Numbered from the stretch's first letter, positions 25,707-34,603 are shown. The stretch is 64,000 nt of DNA from Lunatibacter salilacus (GCF_009797935.1 NZ_VOLC01000016.1:1-64000), one strand, 5' to 3'. The notes: generated from the sequence alone by a model not told the origin. Program-made: numbers and translations.

Positions 25707-25919
25707 ATGCAAAAAGATTCATTCCCTTTTAACAGAAAAAACTATCAGTTAATGTTGATTGGCCTAGCCATCATCGTAGCAGGATTTACTATCATCGGTC
25801 TGGATGGAGAGCAGCATGGGTTTGGCTTTATGGGCCTGACTTTGGGTCCCATCGTGACCTTAGCGGGATTTCTTTTCCAATTTTACGCCATCTTTTATCG
25901 ACCGCATCAAAATAAATGA
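25707..25919 (+). CDS. DUF3098 small membrane protein
   Basis: A 70-residue protein with two membrane helices (about 14-32 and 42-60). FNRKNYQLMLIGLAIIVAGF is the family's characteristic N-terminus. It lies 3 bp after ftsX and overlaps uppP by four bases (ATGA), the conserved arrangement in Bacteroidota. Role unknown; the position suggests a link to envelope biogenesis. Confidence 0.9.
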   Translation: MQKDSFPFNRKNYQLMLIGLAIIVAGFTIIGLDGEQHGFGFMGLTLGPIVTLAGFLFQFYAIFYRPHQNK

Positions 25920-26710
25920 CAGTATTTGAAGCAATTATCCTTGGAATCGTCCAGGGATTGACAGAATTTTTACCAGTTTCGTCCAGCGGACATCTCGAAA
26001 TAGCAGGAGTTTTATTGGGATCTAGCTCCCTTCCGGAAGAAAATTTAATGTTTACCATTGTGGTGCATTTTGCCACTGCCTTGAGTACCATAGTGGTATT
26101 TAGAAGGGATATCGGGGCAATTTTAATTGGCTTGTTCCAATTTAAATGGAACGAAGAAACAGTCTTTTCATTCCGGATTATTTTATCTATGATACCGGCT
26201 GTGATTATCGGTCTGTTTTTTGAAAAAGAACTTGAGCAACTCTTTGGCGGTAAAATCGTCTTTGTTGGCTCCATGCTGCTGATTACTGCGGTACTGCTTT
26301 TCTTGGCGGATAGGGCCAAGGATACGGGAAAACCTGTGACGACGCTAAAAGCAGTTATTATCGGGTTTGCACAGGCTGTGGCGATGCTGCCAGGCATATC
26401 ACGCTCCGGAGCCACCATTTCTACATCCGTGCTTCTGGGCATAGACAAGGGAAAAGCTGCCCGTTTTTCGTTTTTGATGGTCTTGCCTCTAATCATCGGT
26501 AAAATCGGCAAGGATTTATTGGATGGTGGACTGACTTATACCAGTGCGGAATTCGTTCCGTTATCTGTTGCCTTTGTCTCAGCATTTGTTGCTGGACTTG
26601 CGGCCTGTACTTGGATGATTCAGTTAGTGAAAAAGAGTAAGTTGACTATTTTTGCCGTTTATTGTACCATCGTAGGATTGATTGCGATCGTTGCGGGACT
26701 ATTGATGTAA
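25916..26710 (+). CDS. uppP: Undecaprenyl-diphosphatase UppP (BacA)
   Basis: A 264-residue integral membrane phosphatase that converts undecaprenyl diphosphate to the monophosphate, recycling the lipid carrier for peptidoglycan. Family motifs are GIVQGLTEFLPVSSSGHL (residues 10-27) and MLPGISRSGATISTSVLLG (about 159-177), both containing catalytic residues. It has about eight helices. Overlaps the DUF3098 stop by 4 bases, and truB follows after 2 bases. Confidence 0.95.
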   Translation: MTVFEAIILGIVQGLTEFLPVSSSGHLEIAGVLLGSSSLPEENLMFTIVVHFATALSTIVVFRRDIGAILIGLFQFKWNEETVFSFRIILSMIPAVIIGLFFEKELEQLFGGKIVFVGSMLLITAVLLFLADRAKDTGKPVTTLKAVIIGFAQAVAMLPGISRSGATISTSVLLGIDKGKAARFSFLMVLPLIIGKIGKDLLDGGLTYTSAEFVPLSVAFVSAFVAGLAACTWMIQLVKKSKLTIFAVYCTIVGLIAIVAGLLM

Positions 26711-26712
26711 TT

Positions 26713-27387
26713 ATGGAAGAAGGAATCGTATTTTTAGTTGATAAACCCTATGAATGGACCTCTTTTGACGTAGTCAAAAAAATAAGGAACGCACTAAAAA
26801 TTAAGAAAGTTGGTCATGCGGGTACACTTGATCCGTTGGCTACGGGTCTCTTGATTATCTGTGCCGGAAAGATGACCAAACAAATTGATACCTTCCAGCA
26901 GCAGGAAAAAGAATATACGGGTACCTTTGTGATTGGTAAAACCACCGAATCCTTTGACCTGGAAAAGGAGGTTGTGGATGTAGCGGATATCTCCCATATC
27001 ACCGAGTCGGATATTCTTGCAGCCGTTAAACAACTGACCGGGGAAATCCAACAAATTCCACCCATGCATTCGGCCATTCGGAAAGATGGAAAGCGTGTCT
27101 ACGAATCTGCACGGAAAGGCATTACACTGGAGCTGGATGCAAGAACAGTGACGGTCAATACCTTTGAAATCACCGGTATTTCTCTGCCTGAGATTCATTT
27201 TAGAATCGTATGTACCAAGGGTACCTACATCAGAAGCCTGGCACGGGACCTGGGCGAATTATTGGGAGTAGGTGCCTATTTGTCTGCATTAATCAGAACC
27301 CGCATCGGAAAGTACAAACTGGGGGATGCGGATAACCTTCCTGAGTTGATTGAAAAAATAAAAGGTGGACTTCATGAAAATCTATGA
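26713..27387 (+). CDS. truB: tRNA pseudouridine(55) synthase TruB
   Basis: A 224-residue pseudouridine synthase acting on U55 in the T-loop of tRNAs. VDKPYEWTSFDVV is the N-terminal motif, GHAGTLDPLATGLL (about 36-49) carries the catalytic Asp, and GTYIRSLARDLG (about 170) is motif III. It lacks a full PUA domain, as in many Bacteroidota. The ATG at 26713 is used; an extension upstream would run inside uppP. RibF overlaps its end by 14 bases. Confidence 0.95.
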   Translation: MEEGIVFLVDKPYEWTSFDVVKKIRNALKIKKVGHAGTLDPLATGLLIICAGKMTKQIDTFQQQEKEYTGTFVIGKTTESFDLEKEVVDVADISHITESDILAAVKQLTGEIQQIPPMHSAIRKDGKRVYESARKGITLELDARTVTVNTFEITGISLPEIHFRIVCTKGTYIRSLARDLGELLGVGAYLSALIRTRIGKYKLGDADNLPELIEKIKGGLHENL

Positions 27388-28306
27388 TAACTTTAATGAT
27401 TTTCAACCCATCCCCCATGCCGTGGTTACCATTGGGACCTTTGACGGAGTACACCTTGGCCACCAGAAAATCCTAAATAGGCTGCGAATCCTTGCGGATC
27501 AGTCTCAGGGAGAGACGGTACTGATTACCTTTTGGCCCCATCCCCGAATGGTACTTCGTCCGGATAGCCACAATATCAAGCTCCTTTCTACATTTGAGGA
27601 AAAAAACACGCTTTTAGAGGAATATGGTGTGGATCATCTGGTTAGCATACCCTTTACAAAAGCGTTTTCGGAGACCTCCTCGGAGGAGTTTATACACCAT
27701 ATTTTAATAGAAAAAATCAAGACCAAAATTTTGGTCATTGGGTACGACCATAAATTCGGCAAAGGACGGGAAGGAGGGTTTGAGCATCTGCATGCCAATC
27801 AGGAAAAATACGGATTTGTATTGGAGGAGATTCCCCGGGAAGACATTGACTCCATCGGAATCAGCAGCACCAAAATCAGACAGGCACTTGAAAAGGGGGA
27901 CATTGTTTCCGCCAATAATTTTTTGGGGAGACCCTATGCCCTCAGGGGGGAGGTCATCCAAGGTAAGCAGATAGGCCGGTCTATCGGATTCCCCACCGCC
28001 AATATCGAAATCGCAGACCTAAATAAGCTTATCCCCGGTGACGGTTCCTATATTGTACAGGCTTCCGTGGAAGGGAGGACCGTCAACGGTATGTTGAATA
28101 TCGGCCATCGCCCTACCCTGAGCGGCCTGAATAAAACGGTTGAAGTCCATTTGTTCGATTTTGACAGGACTATTTATGGGGTGGATATCGACATTTCATT
28201 TTTGGAATTTTTAAGGCCGGAGATTAAGTTTTCCGGTTTGGATGAGTTGAAGGATCAGCTGGATAGGGATAGAATTAGGGCGAGAGGTTTTTTTGATGCT
28301 AGATGA
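27374..28306 (+). CDS. ribF: Bifunctional riboflavin kinase / FAD synthetase RibF
   Basis: A 310-residue enzyme converting riboflavin to FMN and then FAD. The N-terminal FAD synthetase domain (about 1-180) has GTFDGVHLGHQ and GYDHKFGKGREG and ISSTKIRQAL. The C-terminal riboflavin kinase domain (about 185-310) has GRSIGFPTANIE and NIGHRPT. The ATG at 27374 is chosen over a GTG at 27365. It overlaps truB by 14 bases and closes the operon. Confidence 0.95.
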   Translation: MKIYDNFNDFQPIPHAVVTIGTFDGVHLGHQKILNRLRILADQSQGETVLITFWPHPRMVLRPDSHNIKLLSTFEEKNTLLEEYGVDHLVSIPFTKAFSETSSEEFIHHILIEKIKTKILVIGYDHKFGKGREGGFEHLHANQEKYGFVLEEIPREDIDSIGISSTKIRQALEKGDIVSANNFLGRPYALRGEVIQGKQIGRSIGFPTANIEIADLNKLIPGDGSYIVQASVEGRTVNGMLNIGHRPTLSGLNKTVEVHLFDFDRTIYGVDIDISFLEFLRPEIKFSGLDELKDQLDRDRIRARGFFDAR

Positions 28307-29080
28307 TGGTTGGGGAATATTGTAGAAATATGGTGAAAATATGGTTGAAATTTCGTAGAAATAAGGCCTACGGCCGATATATTATAAAACCTATTTTGGT
28401 GGAAATAGAATCCTAGCGGAGTTGATCCGTTTCAAATCCCGGCATCTAAAAATAAGGAAAGTGACGAAATAGTTTGATTAGATTTTTTTAAAACTAGAAA
28501 TTGGCTCCGGATGCAGCCCCCTAAATGGCCTTGAAGGGGGACTTAAATGCCCAATTCGTCTTCGATTAGGATCTAATACACCTGTCTAATTTTAAGATAA
28601 ATTTGATGGAGAATTAAATTTATTACTTTGTAAACAATGTCACAACTTTAAAACGCCAGACCAACCATTTAGGGGCTTTGGCGGGTAGGAGTTGGAGGAA
28701 TTACCGGTCTATCGGCCAAAACAGGAGAAAAAATGTGACCTTTCAATCCCTTGGTCGAAACCGCGGGCAACTAAATCGACAATCACCTAGAGGTTATTTA
28801 AAACACCATATCTATACGCCATCGATGACTGTCACAAATCCAACTTTATATCCGCTATCTTCTGCAAACGCTAGCGCTCTCCGTAATCTCCACTACACTC
28901 CAAAATCTAAATCTATAAATATCAAATTTAATATTTCCACCATATTTCGGCCGTAGGCCATATTTCAGCCGCAGGGTATATTTCTACTGTATTTCGTCCG
29001 TAGGCCATATTTCTACCCTATTTCAGCGGTAGGCCATATTTCTACAAGATCTCCGCCTTAGGCAATATCCCTTTTCTTTT
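28307..29080. repeat. Gene-free region with palindromic dispersed repeats
   Basis: About 870 bp separate ribF and gldC. 28316-28384 contains GTAGAAATATGG words and GGCCTACGGCC. 28930-29065 carries the reverse orientation: GTAGGCCATATTTC at 28953, 29000 and 29029. The same family is at 13918-14150. A 92-codon plus-strand frame at 28678 has no protein-like features. CGCCAGACCAACC at about 28652 is shared with 16829. Confidence 0.75.
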
Positions 29081-29081
29081 G

Positions 29082-29090
29082 TACCTTTGC
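29082..29090 (+). promoter_or_regulatory. -7 element of gldC
   Basis: TACCTTTGC matches the Bacteroidota TAnnTTTG consensus and would give a leader of about 85 bases before gldC. The -33 element is not clear. Confidence 0.5.
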
Positions 29091-29180
29091 AGGCTGAAAA
29101 AAACAGGCATTAAAAGAGTTTATAGAAAAGGATCCAATTTGCGGATTGCCTGCTAACTATCGAAAGCAACGCTTACACCT

Positions 29181-29519
29181 ATGAAAAAATCAGAAATCAG
29201 TTTCACGGTTAATTTGGATGAGAAAAACCTTCCCAAAACGATCGAATGGAATGCGACGGACAAAGAAGCAGAGGGTACGGAATCCACAAGAAGCATCAGC
29301 CTGAACATTTGGGACAACCTCAATCAAAGTACCCTCCGAATAGATTTGTGGACATCCGACATGTCGGTCGTGGAAATGAAGCGTTTTTATATCGATATTC
29401 TGGGAGGAATGGCGCAGACGGTGCTGAATAGTACTGGGGACGAATATTATGCGGAAGAGATCAAGGAACTATGCGACAGGCTTGTAAAGCATGTCAATGA
29501 GGAGAATAAAAAGCAATAG
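29181..29519 (+). CDS. gldC: Gliding motility protein GldC
   Basis: A 112-residue small soluble protein matching GldC of gliding Bacteroidota. Characteristic segments are the start MKKSEISFTVNLDEKNLPK, IEWNATDKE, NIWDNLNQSTLRIDLWT and the C-terminal half MKRFYIDILGG with HVNEEN. In Flavobacterium the gene is linked to gldB; here no gldB is adjacent. It supports the organism being a gliding-type Bacteroidota member, although GldC is also kept in some non-gliders. Start is the ATG at 29181. Confidence 0.92.
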   Translation: MKKSEISFTVNLDEKNLPKTIEWNATDKEAEGTESTRSISLNIWDNLNQSTLRIDLWTSDMSVVEMKRFYIDILGGMAQTVLNSTGDEYYAEEIKELCDRLVKHVNEENKKQ

Positions 29520-29545
29520 GTATTTTTGTTTAAGGTACACCTATC

Positions 29546-29561
29546 TAATGAAATTTCATTA
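29546..29561. other. Perfect 16-bp palindrome
   Basis: TAATGAAATTTCATTA is fully self-complementary and lies 27 bases after the gldC stop, between two convergent genes. It could be a weak bidirectional terminator stem or a protein-binding site. Confidence 0.45.
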
Positions 29562-29651
29562 AACATAATAAATTAGGCGATTAGATATTAATTAAATTCT
29601 GTTTTAAAAGCAAGTTTTAGGTTGGAAATGTGATTAGATAAAGTATCCAAC

Positions 29652-30188
29652 TTAAATATCTAATTTATTGTGCTTTCCTTTCCCGAGTTGAGCCTTGATT
29701 TCTTTTATCCGCTCACGGATACCAAGGTTGGAAATATCCAGTGATTCTGATACTGCTTTTAGAAAATCGGCCACTGCTCCTTCGTGTGGGGTGGATTTGC
29801 CGTCTTTGATATGCACATAGCGCATAGTTGTCCACATTAAGGTTTTCAGTTCCTCCTTGCTGTCATCGGTCATATAATATTCCACGACTACCGATTGGTG
29901 GTCGTGCCAGATAACCCGGCTCATCACCCTTACCCACTCCCCCACTTTTGCCGGCCGGATATATGAAATATTATGGTTGTAGATCACCCAGGCGGCATTG
30001 TACTTCCGGATAAAATCAATCATCTCCACTCCGTACAACTTAGGTACCTGGTCTTCTCTGGCATTGAAAAAATAATCGAAGTACTTGGCATTGTTAAGGT
30101 GTTGCAGCGGATCACAGTCCTGAAAGCGGATAACTACCCTGCTTTCCGTCTCCCTGGGATAATGGCGCTCTGGATCAAATTCAAACAT
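29652..30188 (-). CDS. Acyl-CoA thioesterase (hotdog fold, 4HBT)
   Basis: A 178-residue protein with a single hotdog domain. The family motif is FQDCDPLQHLNNAKYFDYFF (about 22-41), with the Asp before the long helix. VIYNHNISYIRPAKVGEWV and WTTMRYVHI are the second and third strands. It probably hydrolyses an acyl-CoA; the chain length cannot be told. It converges on gldC and is divergent to the UspA gene. Start is the ATG at 30188. Confidence 0.88.
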   Translation of the reverse strand: MFEFDPERHYPRETESRVVIRFQDCDPLQHLNNAKYFDYFFNAREDQVPKLYGVEMIDFIRKYNAAWVIYNHNISYIRPAKVGEWVRVMSRVIWHDHQSVVVEYYMTDDSKEELKTLMWTTMRYVHIKDGKSTPHEGAVADFLKAVSESLDISNLGIRERIKEIKAQLGKGKHNKLDI

Positions 30189-30234
30189 AGTTATACTGCG
30201 TTGGTATAGAACTGCTAAATTACGGGAATATTAG

Positions 30235-30246
30235 TGATTTAAATCA
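30235..30246. promoter_or_regulatory. FNR/CRP-like palindrome upstream of uspA
   Basis: TGATTTAAATCA is a perfect 12-bp palindrome and resembles FNR-type sites (TTGAT-N4-ATCAA). It lies 63 bases before the UspA ATG and 47 bases before the thioesterase ATG. Regulation by a Crp/Fnr-family protein is inference. Confidence 0.4.
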
Positions 30247-30308
30247 TGGTTAGTTTCTGAATAATTCCCTAAATTCATTTTTTAATGATTAACTAACCTT
30301 TGGAACCC

Positions 30309-31109
30309 ATGAAAATTCTCGTACCTACGGATCTTTCAGACAATGCACGCAACGCCCTGCAGTTTGCGAAAAGCTATGCCACCAATCAAGATGCCACCAT
30401 TACCCTCCTTTATGCCTACTATGCAGTATATGACTTTGCAGCACAAGCCGCCGAGATCATAGCAGCTATAGAAAAGGATGCAAAAGCTGCCCTCAAAAAG
30501 GAAATCGTAGACAGTGGCGAAGGAATCGCCATTGACTACAAGATTGTGCAGGGGACCATCTCCACTGCCATCAACGCCACAGTCTTGGCAGGAGATTATG
30601 ATATGATTATTATGGGTACCCAAGGTGCCAGTGGAATAAAGAAGACCTTAATGGGATCCAATACTGCCACTGTCATCAAGGAATGTGAGGTGCCGGTCAT
30701 TGCCGTTCCAGCCCAAGCAACTTTTGCCGGGGTCGAAAAAATTATCGTAGCGGTTGAACTGAACAACGAAGACGAGAAACTCTTTGAGAAATTTATGCAG
30801 CTAACTGAATCTTGGAATCTGCCATATACCGTAATGCACGTCGAAAACAAGCATGATTTTAACAAAGATATTTCCTTTAAAGGTCTAAAAGAATTTCTCT
30901 CCGAGACTTATCCGGACTGTGAATTTGATTTCGTCAAGGTGCAGGCCAAGGAATTTGAGGAGGGAACAAATACCTATTTGAAGGACCATCCGAATTCCAT
31001 GCTGGTGATGCTTTCCAAGAACAAAACTTTTTTTGAGTTTTTGTTTAACAAGAGCCAAAGCGTCGAATTTGCCTATCATACCCATGTGCCTCTTTTAATT
31101 GTAAAATAA
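30309..31109 (+). CDS. Universal stress protein (tandem UspA domains)
   Basis: A 266-residue protein with two UspA domains. Domain 1 (about 1-140) starts MKILVPTDLSDNARNALQFA and has the ATP-binding loop GTQGASG...GS (GASGIKKTLMGSNT). Domain 2 (about 145-266) is degenerate, lacking a clear G-rich loop and with KNKTFFEFLFNKSQSVEF at the equivalent place. The ATG at 30309 is preferred to a TTG at 30300. The quinone reductase gene follows after 10 bases, so they are probably cotranscribed as a redox/stress unit. Confidence 0.9.
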   Translation: MKILVPTDLSDNARNALQFAKSYATNQDATITLLYAYYAVYDFAAQAAEIIAAIEKDAKAALKKEIVDSGEGIAIDYKIVQGTISTAINATVLAGDYDMIIMGTQGASGIKKTLMGSNTATVIKECEVPVIAVPAQATFAGVEKIIVAVELNNEDEKLFEKFMQLTESWNLPYTVMHVENKHDFNKDISFKGLKEFLSETYPDCEFDFVKVQAKEFEEGTNTYLKDHPNSMLVMLSKNKTFFEFLFNKSQSVEFAYHTHVPLLIVK

Positions 31110-31119
31110 TTAAATTCTT

Positions 31120-32097
31120 TTGAAAGCTATTGTCATTACAGAACCGGGAGAGCCGGAAGTTCTCCAACTCAAGCAGCGGGAAACCCCTACTCCCGGACCC
31201 TTGGAGGTGCTAATCAAAGTTGCTGCCGCAGGAGTAAACCGTCCTGACGTATCCCAGCGTAAGGGCAACTACCCTCCCCCTACTGGAGCTCCTGCAGATA
31301 TTCCAGGCTTGGAAGTATCGGGAATAGTTGTAGAAGTGGGAAACGATGTGAAAACCTGGGAAGCAGGGGATGAGGTATGCGCATTAGTTTCCGGAGGCGG
31401 GTATGCCGAATACGTTACCGCCCCTATTGAGCAGTGTCTTATTATACCCGAAGGTGTTTCCTTAGAAGACGCGGCCTCCCTTCCCGAAACATTTTTTACC
31501 GTATGGAACAATGTCTTTCATATTGGAAAATTCAAGCCTGGGGAAAGGGTACTCATCCATGGGGGAAGCAGCGGTATAGGAGTGGCGGCTATACAGATGG
31601 TAAAGGCAATGGCGGGGATCGTATATACCACTGCCGGGTCGGATGAAAAATGCCGGTTCTGCGAGCAGCTGGGTGCCGCACATGCTTTTAATTACCGTAC
31701 CTCTGATTTTGAGGAGGAAGTCTTCTCCGTAACCGAAGGAAAAGGAGTTGATATTATCCTCGATATGGTAGGCGGAAGCTATGCCGCAAAAAACATACGG
31801 CTTTTGGGGTATCAGGGAAGGCTGATTATGATCAATGCCATGGATGGAAAGATGGGATCGGTGGACCTGATCCGCATTATGAAAAACAACCTGACAATAA
31901 CCGGATCCACCCTTCGCCCCCAGTCAATTGCATATAAAGGGCACTTGGCCAAAACGTTAATGAACGAAATATGGCCATTTTTCCCTGAAAAAATCAAGCC
32001 CATAATCCATACCCGTTTTGCGCTGTCCGATGCCGCAAAAGCACATGCGTTGATGGAAAGATCTTCGCATATTGGAAAGATTTTGCTGGTGCCGTAG
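31120..32097 (+). CDS. NADPH:quinone oxidoreductase (zeta-crystallin type)
   Basis: A 325-residue MDR-superfamily enzyme: N-terminal GroES-like domain (AAGVNRPDVSQRKGNYPPP), then Rossmann domain with HGGSSGIGVAAIQMVKA at about 143-159. It lacks the zinc-binding residues, typical of quinone oxidoreductases. The start MKAIVITEPGEPEV is the family's normal start, but the codon is TTG (31120); no in-frame ATG or GTG is suitably placed. It is 10 bases after the UspA gene. It probably reduces quinones or enones with NADPH. Confidence 0.9.
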   Translation: MKAIVITEPGEPEVLQLKQRETPTPGPLEVLIKVAAAGVNRPDVSQRKGNYPPPTGAPADIPGLEVSGIVVEVGNDVKTWEAGDEVCALVSGGGYAEYVTAPIEQCLIIPEGVSLEDAASLPETFFTVWNNVFHIGKFKPGERVLIHGGSSGIGVAAIQMVKAMAGIVYTTAGSDEKCRFCEQLGAAHAFNYRTSDFEEEVFSVTEGKGVDIILDMVGGSYAAKNIRLLGYQGRLIMINAMDGKMGSVDLIRIMKNNLTITGSTLRPQSIAYKGHLAKTLMNEIWPFFPEKIKPIIHTRFALSDAAKAHALMERSSHIGKILLVP

Positions 32098-32166
32098 CGG
32101 GAAAGAAATCATTTTAGGCGAGGATAGCTCGGCTATAGCAAAATCCCAAATAAAAAAGTCAAAGTT

Positions 32167-32186
32167 CCATATATTGGTTTATATGG
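32167..32186. promoter_or_regulatory. Inverted repeat before the SAM synthetase gene
   Basis: CCATATA (32167-32173) and TATATGG (32180-32186) form 7-bp arms around TTGGTT. The position, 30 bases before the ATG at 32217, suits an operator. No aptamer-like structure of a SAM riboswitch was seen. Confidence 0.35.
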
Positions 32187-32216
32187 CCATTAAACAGGAA
32201 CTATTTAATCTGTTAA

Positions 32217-33374
32217 ATGAGCAGTTTCATTAACATACAATCCATTGCGGAGATTTCAACTAGTGAAATGGTGGAACGGAAAGGTATTGGCCATCCCGAT
32301 ACCATATGTGATCACATAGCAGAACAGGTTTCCATAGCTCTTTGTACCTATTATCTTGAGAATTTTGGGAGTATACTGCATTATAATGTTGACAAAGCAC
32401 TGCTTGTTGGAGGGAAGTCTGCTCCCATATACAATGGCGGGGAAATTTTAAAACCGATAGAATTATATATTGCGGGAAGAGCAACCACTGAAGTAAAAGG
32501 AAAAATCGTTCCCGTGGAGGAAATTGCTATCAATGCCGCCAAGTTTTGGCTCTCCCAAAACATACGCTTTTTAGACGTTGAAAATCACATCCGGATCATT
32601 CCGAAAATTAGGGCAGGAAGCAACGATTTAGTTGAACTTTTTCAACGGTTTGGTAAAGGTGAGATTCCTCTTGCCAATGACACATCTTTTGGTGTAGGTT
32701 ATTATCCCTATTCTGCTACTGAAAAAAATGTACTAGACCTTGAATCCCTTTTGAACGAAAAAAACACAAAGGAAAAATTTCCATTCATTGGAGAGGATAT
32801 AAAGGTAATGGGCGTGCAGAATAGTCAAAAAAATCAATTCACGGTTGCAATTGCGATCATCGACAAATTCATATCCAGCATTGACGACTATGTGAAAAAA
32901 ATAAATTCAATAAGAGAATTCATCCATACACATTTCGATAATCTTAATGCCGAAATTCAAATTAACACAGCCGATAATTTCAAAACAGAAAGTGTCTACC
33001 TTACTGTTACAGGCACAAGTGCCGAAGCAGGCGATGATGGACAAGTAGGTAGGGGAAACCGGGTGAACGGTTTAATTACTCCATACCGCCCCATGAGTTT
33101 AGAGGCATTCGCAGGCAAAAACCCTGTGAGCCACATCGGGAAAATCTACAATCACTTTGCCTTTGATTTAAGCCGCGCAATTGTTGAAAATAAATTTTCC
33201 GAAGAAGCAAATGTGTTTATCGTCTCTCAAATTGGGAAACCGATAACACAGCCTCAACTGTTGAATATCAAAGTAAAAAATGATTCTAGAGACAACGAGA
33301 GAATTGCCAAATTTGCTGCCGATAAGCTAAATGAACTTCCACATTTCTGGAAAAAAATAGTCAATCAAGCATAG
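32217..33374 (+). CDS. mat: Archaeal-type S-adenosylmethionine synthetase
   Basis: A 385-residue methionine adenosyltransferase of the archaeal class (Pfam AdoMet_Synthase), making SAM from methionine and ATP. Key matches are [18 protein letters not shown] (20-37), [21 protein letters not shown] and the long conserved block [20 protein letters not shown] followed by [19 protein letters not shown]. Bacteroidota normally use the unrelated MetK type, so this is likely an acquired second isozyme; the local AT-rich composition fits transfer. Its neighbours (CHAD and PUA/ASCH-like proteins) give no clear pathway. Confidence 0.93.
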   Translation: MSSFINIQSIAEISTSEMVERKGIGHPDTICDHIAEQVSIALCTYYLENFGSILHYNVDKALLVGGKSAPIYNGGEILKPIELYIAGRATTEVKGKIVPVEEIAINAAKFWLSQNIRFLDVENHIRIIPKIRAGSNDLVELFQRFGKGEIPLANDTSFGVGYYPYSATEKNVLDLESLLNEKNTKEKFPFIGEDIKVMGVQNSQKNQFTVAIAIIDKFISSIDDYVKKINSIREFIHTHFDNLNAEIQINTADNFKTESVYLTVTGTSAEAGDDGQVGRGNRVNGLITPYRPMSLEAFAGKNPVSHIGKIYNHFAFDLSRAIVENKFSEEANVFIVSQIGKPITQPQLLNIKVKNDSRDNERIAKFAADKLNELPHFWKKIVNQA

Positions 33375-33579
33375 TAAGGCGAAAATTAAGATGATAGAAT
33401 GAAATGTTCACCAATAAATGGGTTTTGCATTATAGGGTGTACAGTGTGCAGAAAAATTCGATCATTTAAATATCTTTGATGCTGGCGTACAGTCTACGGT
33501 TTCAACACCCACCCAATGTAGCGCCCAAAAAGGACATAGACAAAATAGGCTTTCAACAACTATCAAAGACAAAATATTA

Positions 33580-34329
33580 ATGGAAAAGAATTTATTGAAT
33601 AAATATGTTCTTGACCTCCTTGAATCACTCGAGCAGAATTTTTCTGCCTATACGATACACAAAAAGCCAAAACATATCCACCAGTTGAGGGTGGATATTA
33701 AAAAATTAAAAGCCATATTTTCCTTTGCAAAACATATATATAAGACAAAATACAATACAATTAAACTCAAACCATTGTTTCGTAATGCAGGACAAATACG
33801 GGAAATTCAAATCAACATTCGCCTCTTGAATTCTGTTCATGATCCTCCCGAAGAATTAATTTCTCGGTTAGAAAAGAAAGAAAATATTCTCATTAAACAG
33901 TTTATTAAAAAGAGATCTCAATATCTCAAGCTTATAAAAGATTTTAAGAAAAAAACCAGTTTGCCCGAAATACTGCCCCATAAAAAGGCAATAAAGGAAT
34001 ATTTTAAAAGCGAGCTAAAAAATGCAGATGGAATACTCGAACATATTGACAGAGGAGGCATGCATAAATTTAGAAAAAAACTAAAAAAAATATTGTATAT
34101 ATACAATTCTTTGCCAAAAACAATACAAAAAAAAATTGAATTGAATGAAGTAAAAATTAACAAGCAACAAAAGAAGCTGGGGAATTGGCATGATACGAAT
34201 TCCGCAATTTATTTTTTTTCCCAGGAACATTTTACTGCGCAGACATCCAAGTATATAATGAAGTTGGTAGAAAAAGAAAAAAGACAATTTAACAAGTTGT
34301 TAATTAGCTTGACTAACATAGCTAAATAA
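33580..34329 (+). CDS. CHAD domain protein
   Basis: A 249-residue, very Lys-rich, all-helical protein matching the CHAD domain, which is thought to bind inorganic polyphosphate through conserved His and basic residues. The repeat motifs HQLRVDIKKLKAIFSF (about 29-44) and MHKFRKKLKKILYIYN (about 165-180) are the two conserved half-domains; AGQIREIQ and KLGNWHDTNSAI are also typical. CHAD usually accompanies a CYTH/TTM phosphatase, which is not seen here. The gene is strikingly AT-rich (many AAA and ATA codons), as expected for acquired DNA. Confidence 0.85.
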   Translation: MEKNLLNKYVLDLLESLEQNFSAYTIHKKPKHIHQLRVDIKKLKAIFSFAKHIYKTKYNTIKLKPLFRNAGQIREIQINIRLLNSVHDPPEELISRLEKKENILIKQFIKKRSQYLKLIKDFKKKTSLPEILPHKKAIKEYFKSELKNADGILEHIDRGGMHKFRKKLKKILYIYNSLPKTIQKKIELNEVKINKQQKKLGNWHDTNSAIYFFSQEHFTAQTSKYIMKLVEKEKRQFNKLLISLTNIAK

Positions 34330-34519
34330 AAAGGTGGACCAAATCCCCTCCCAAATAGCTTGCTGCAATTTTTTTTTCAGTGAAGGAGGTTACGGCCATA
34401 CCAGTCAAAGAGGTGGGCACTCGGAGGTATTTTAAAATAGCCTTTCTCTAAAGAACATTTCAGTATCCTCTTCCAAACCTTTTCCACACATGTGAAAAAT
34501 AGAACCTCATCTATTTTGA

Positions 34520-34550
34520 TTTGAAAGTTTAAGAATAGAGATTATATTTG
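34520..34550 (+). promoter_or_regulatory. Promoter (TTTG-N19-TATATTTG)
   Basis: TTTG at 34520-34523 and TATATTTG at 34543-34550 are separated by 19 bases, a full match to the Bacteroidota -33/-7 consensus. It lies about 50 bases upstream of the PUA/ASCH-like gene. A nearly identical 35-bp block occurs at 39975-40010. Confidence 0.8.
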
Positions 34551-34603
34551 GAAAGAGCAGGGATAGTTTCCGGGAAAACAACCATAATAAAACACTCATA
34601 AAT

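Noticed and set aside
28678-28956. 92-codon plus-strand frame between ribF and gldC
   Set aside because: Its end lies in the dispersed palindromic repeats and the composition is not protein-like.
32100-32216. Considered as a SAM riboswitch before the SAM synthetase gene
   Set aside because: Only a simple 7-bp inverted repeat is visible and none of the conserved SAM-aptamer helices can be drawn.
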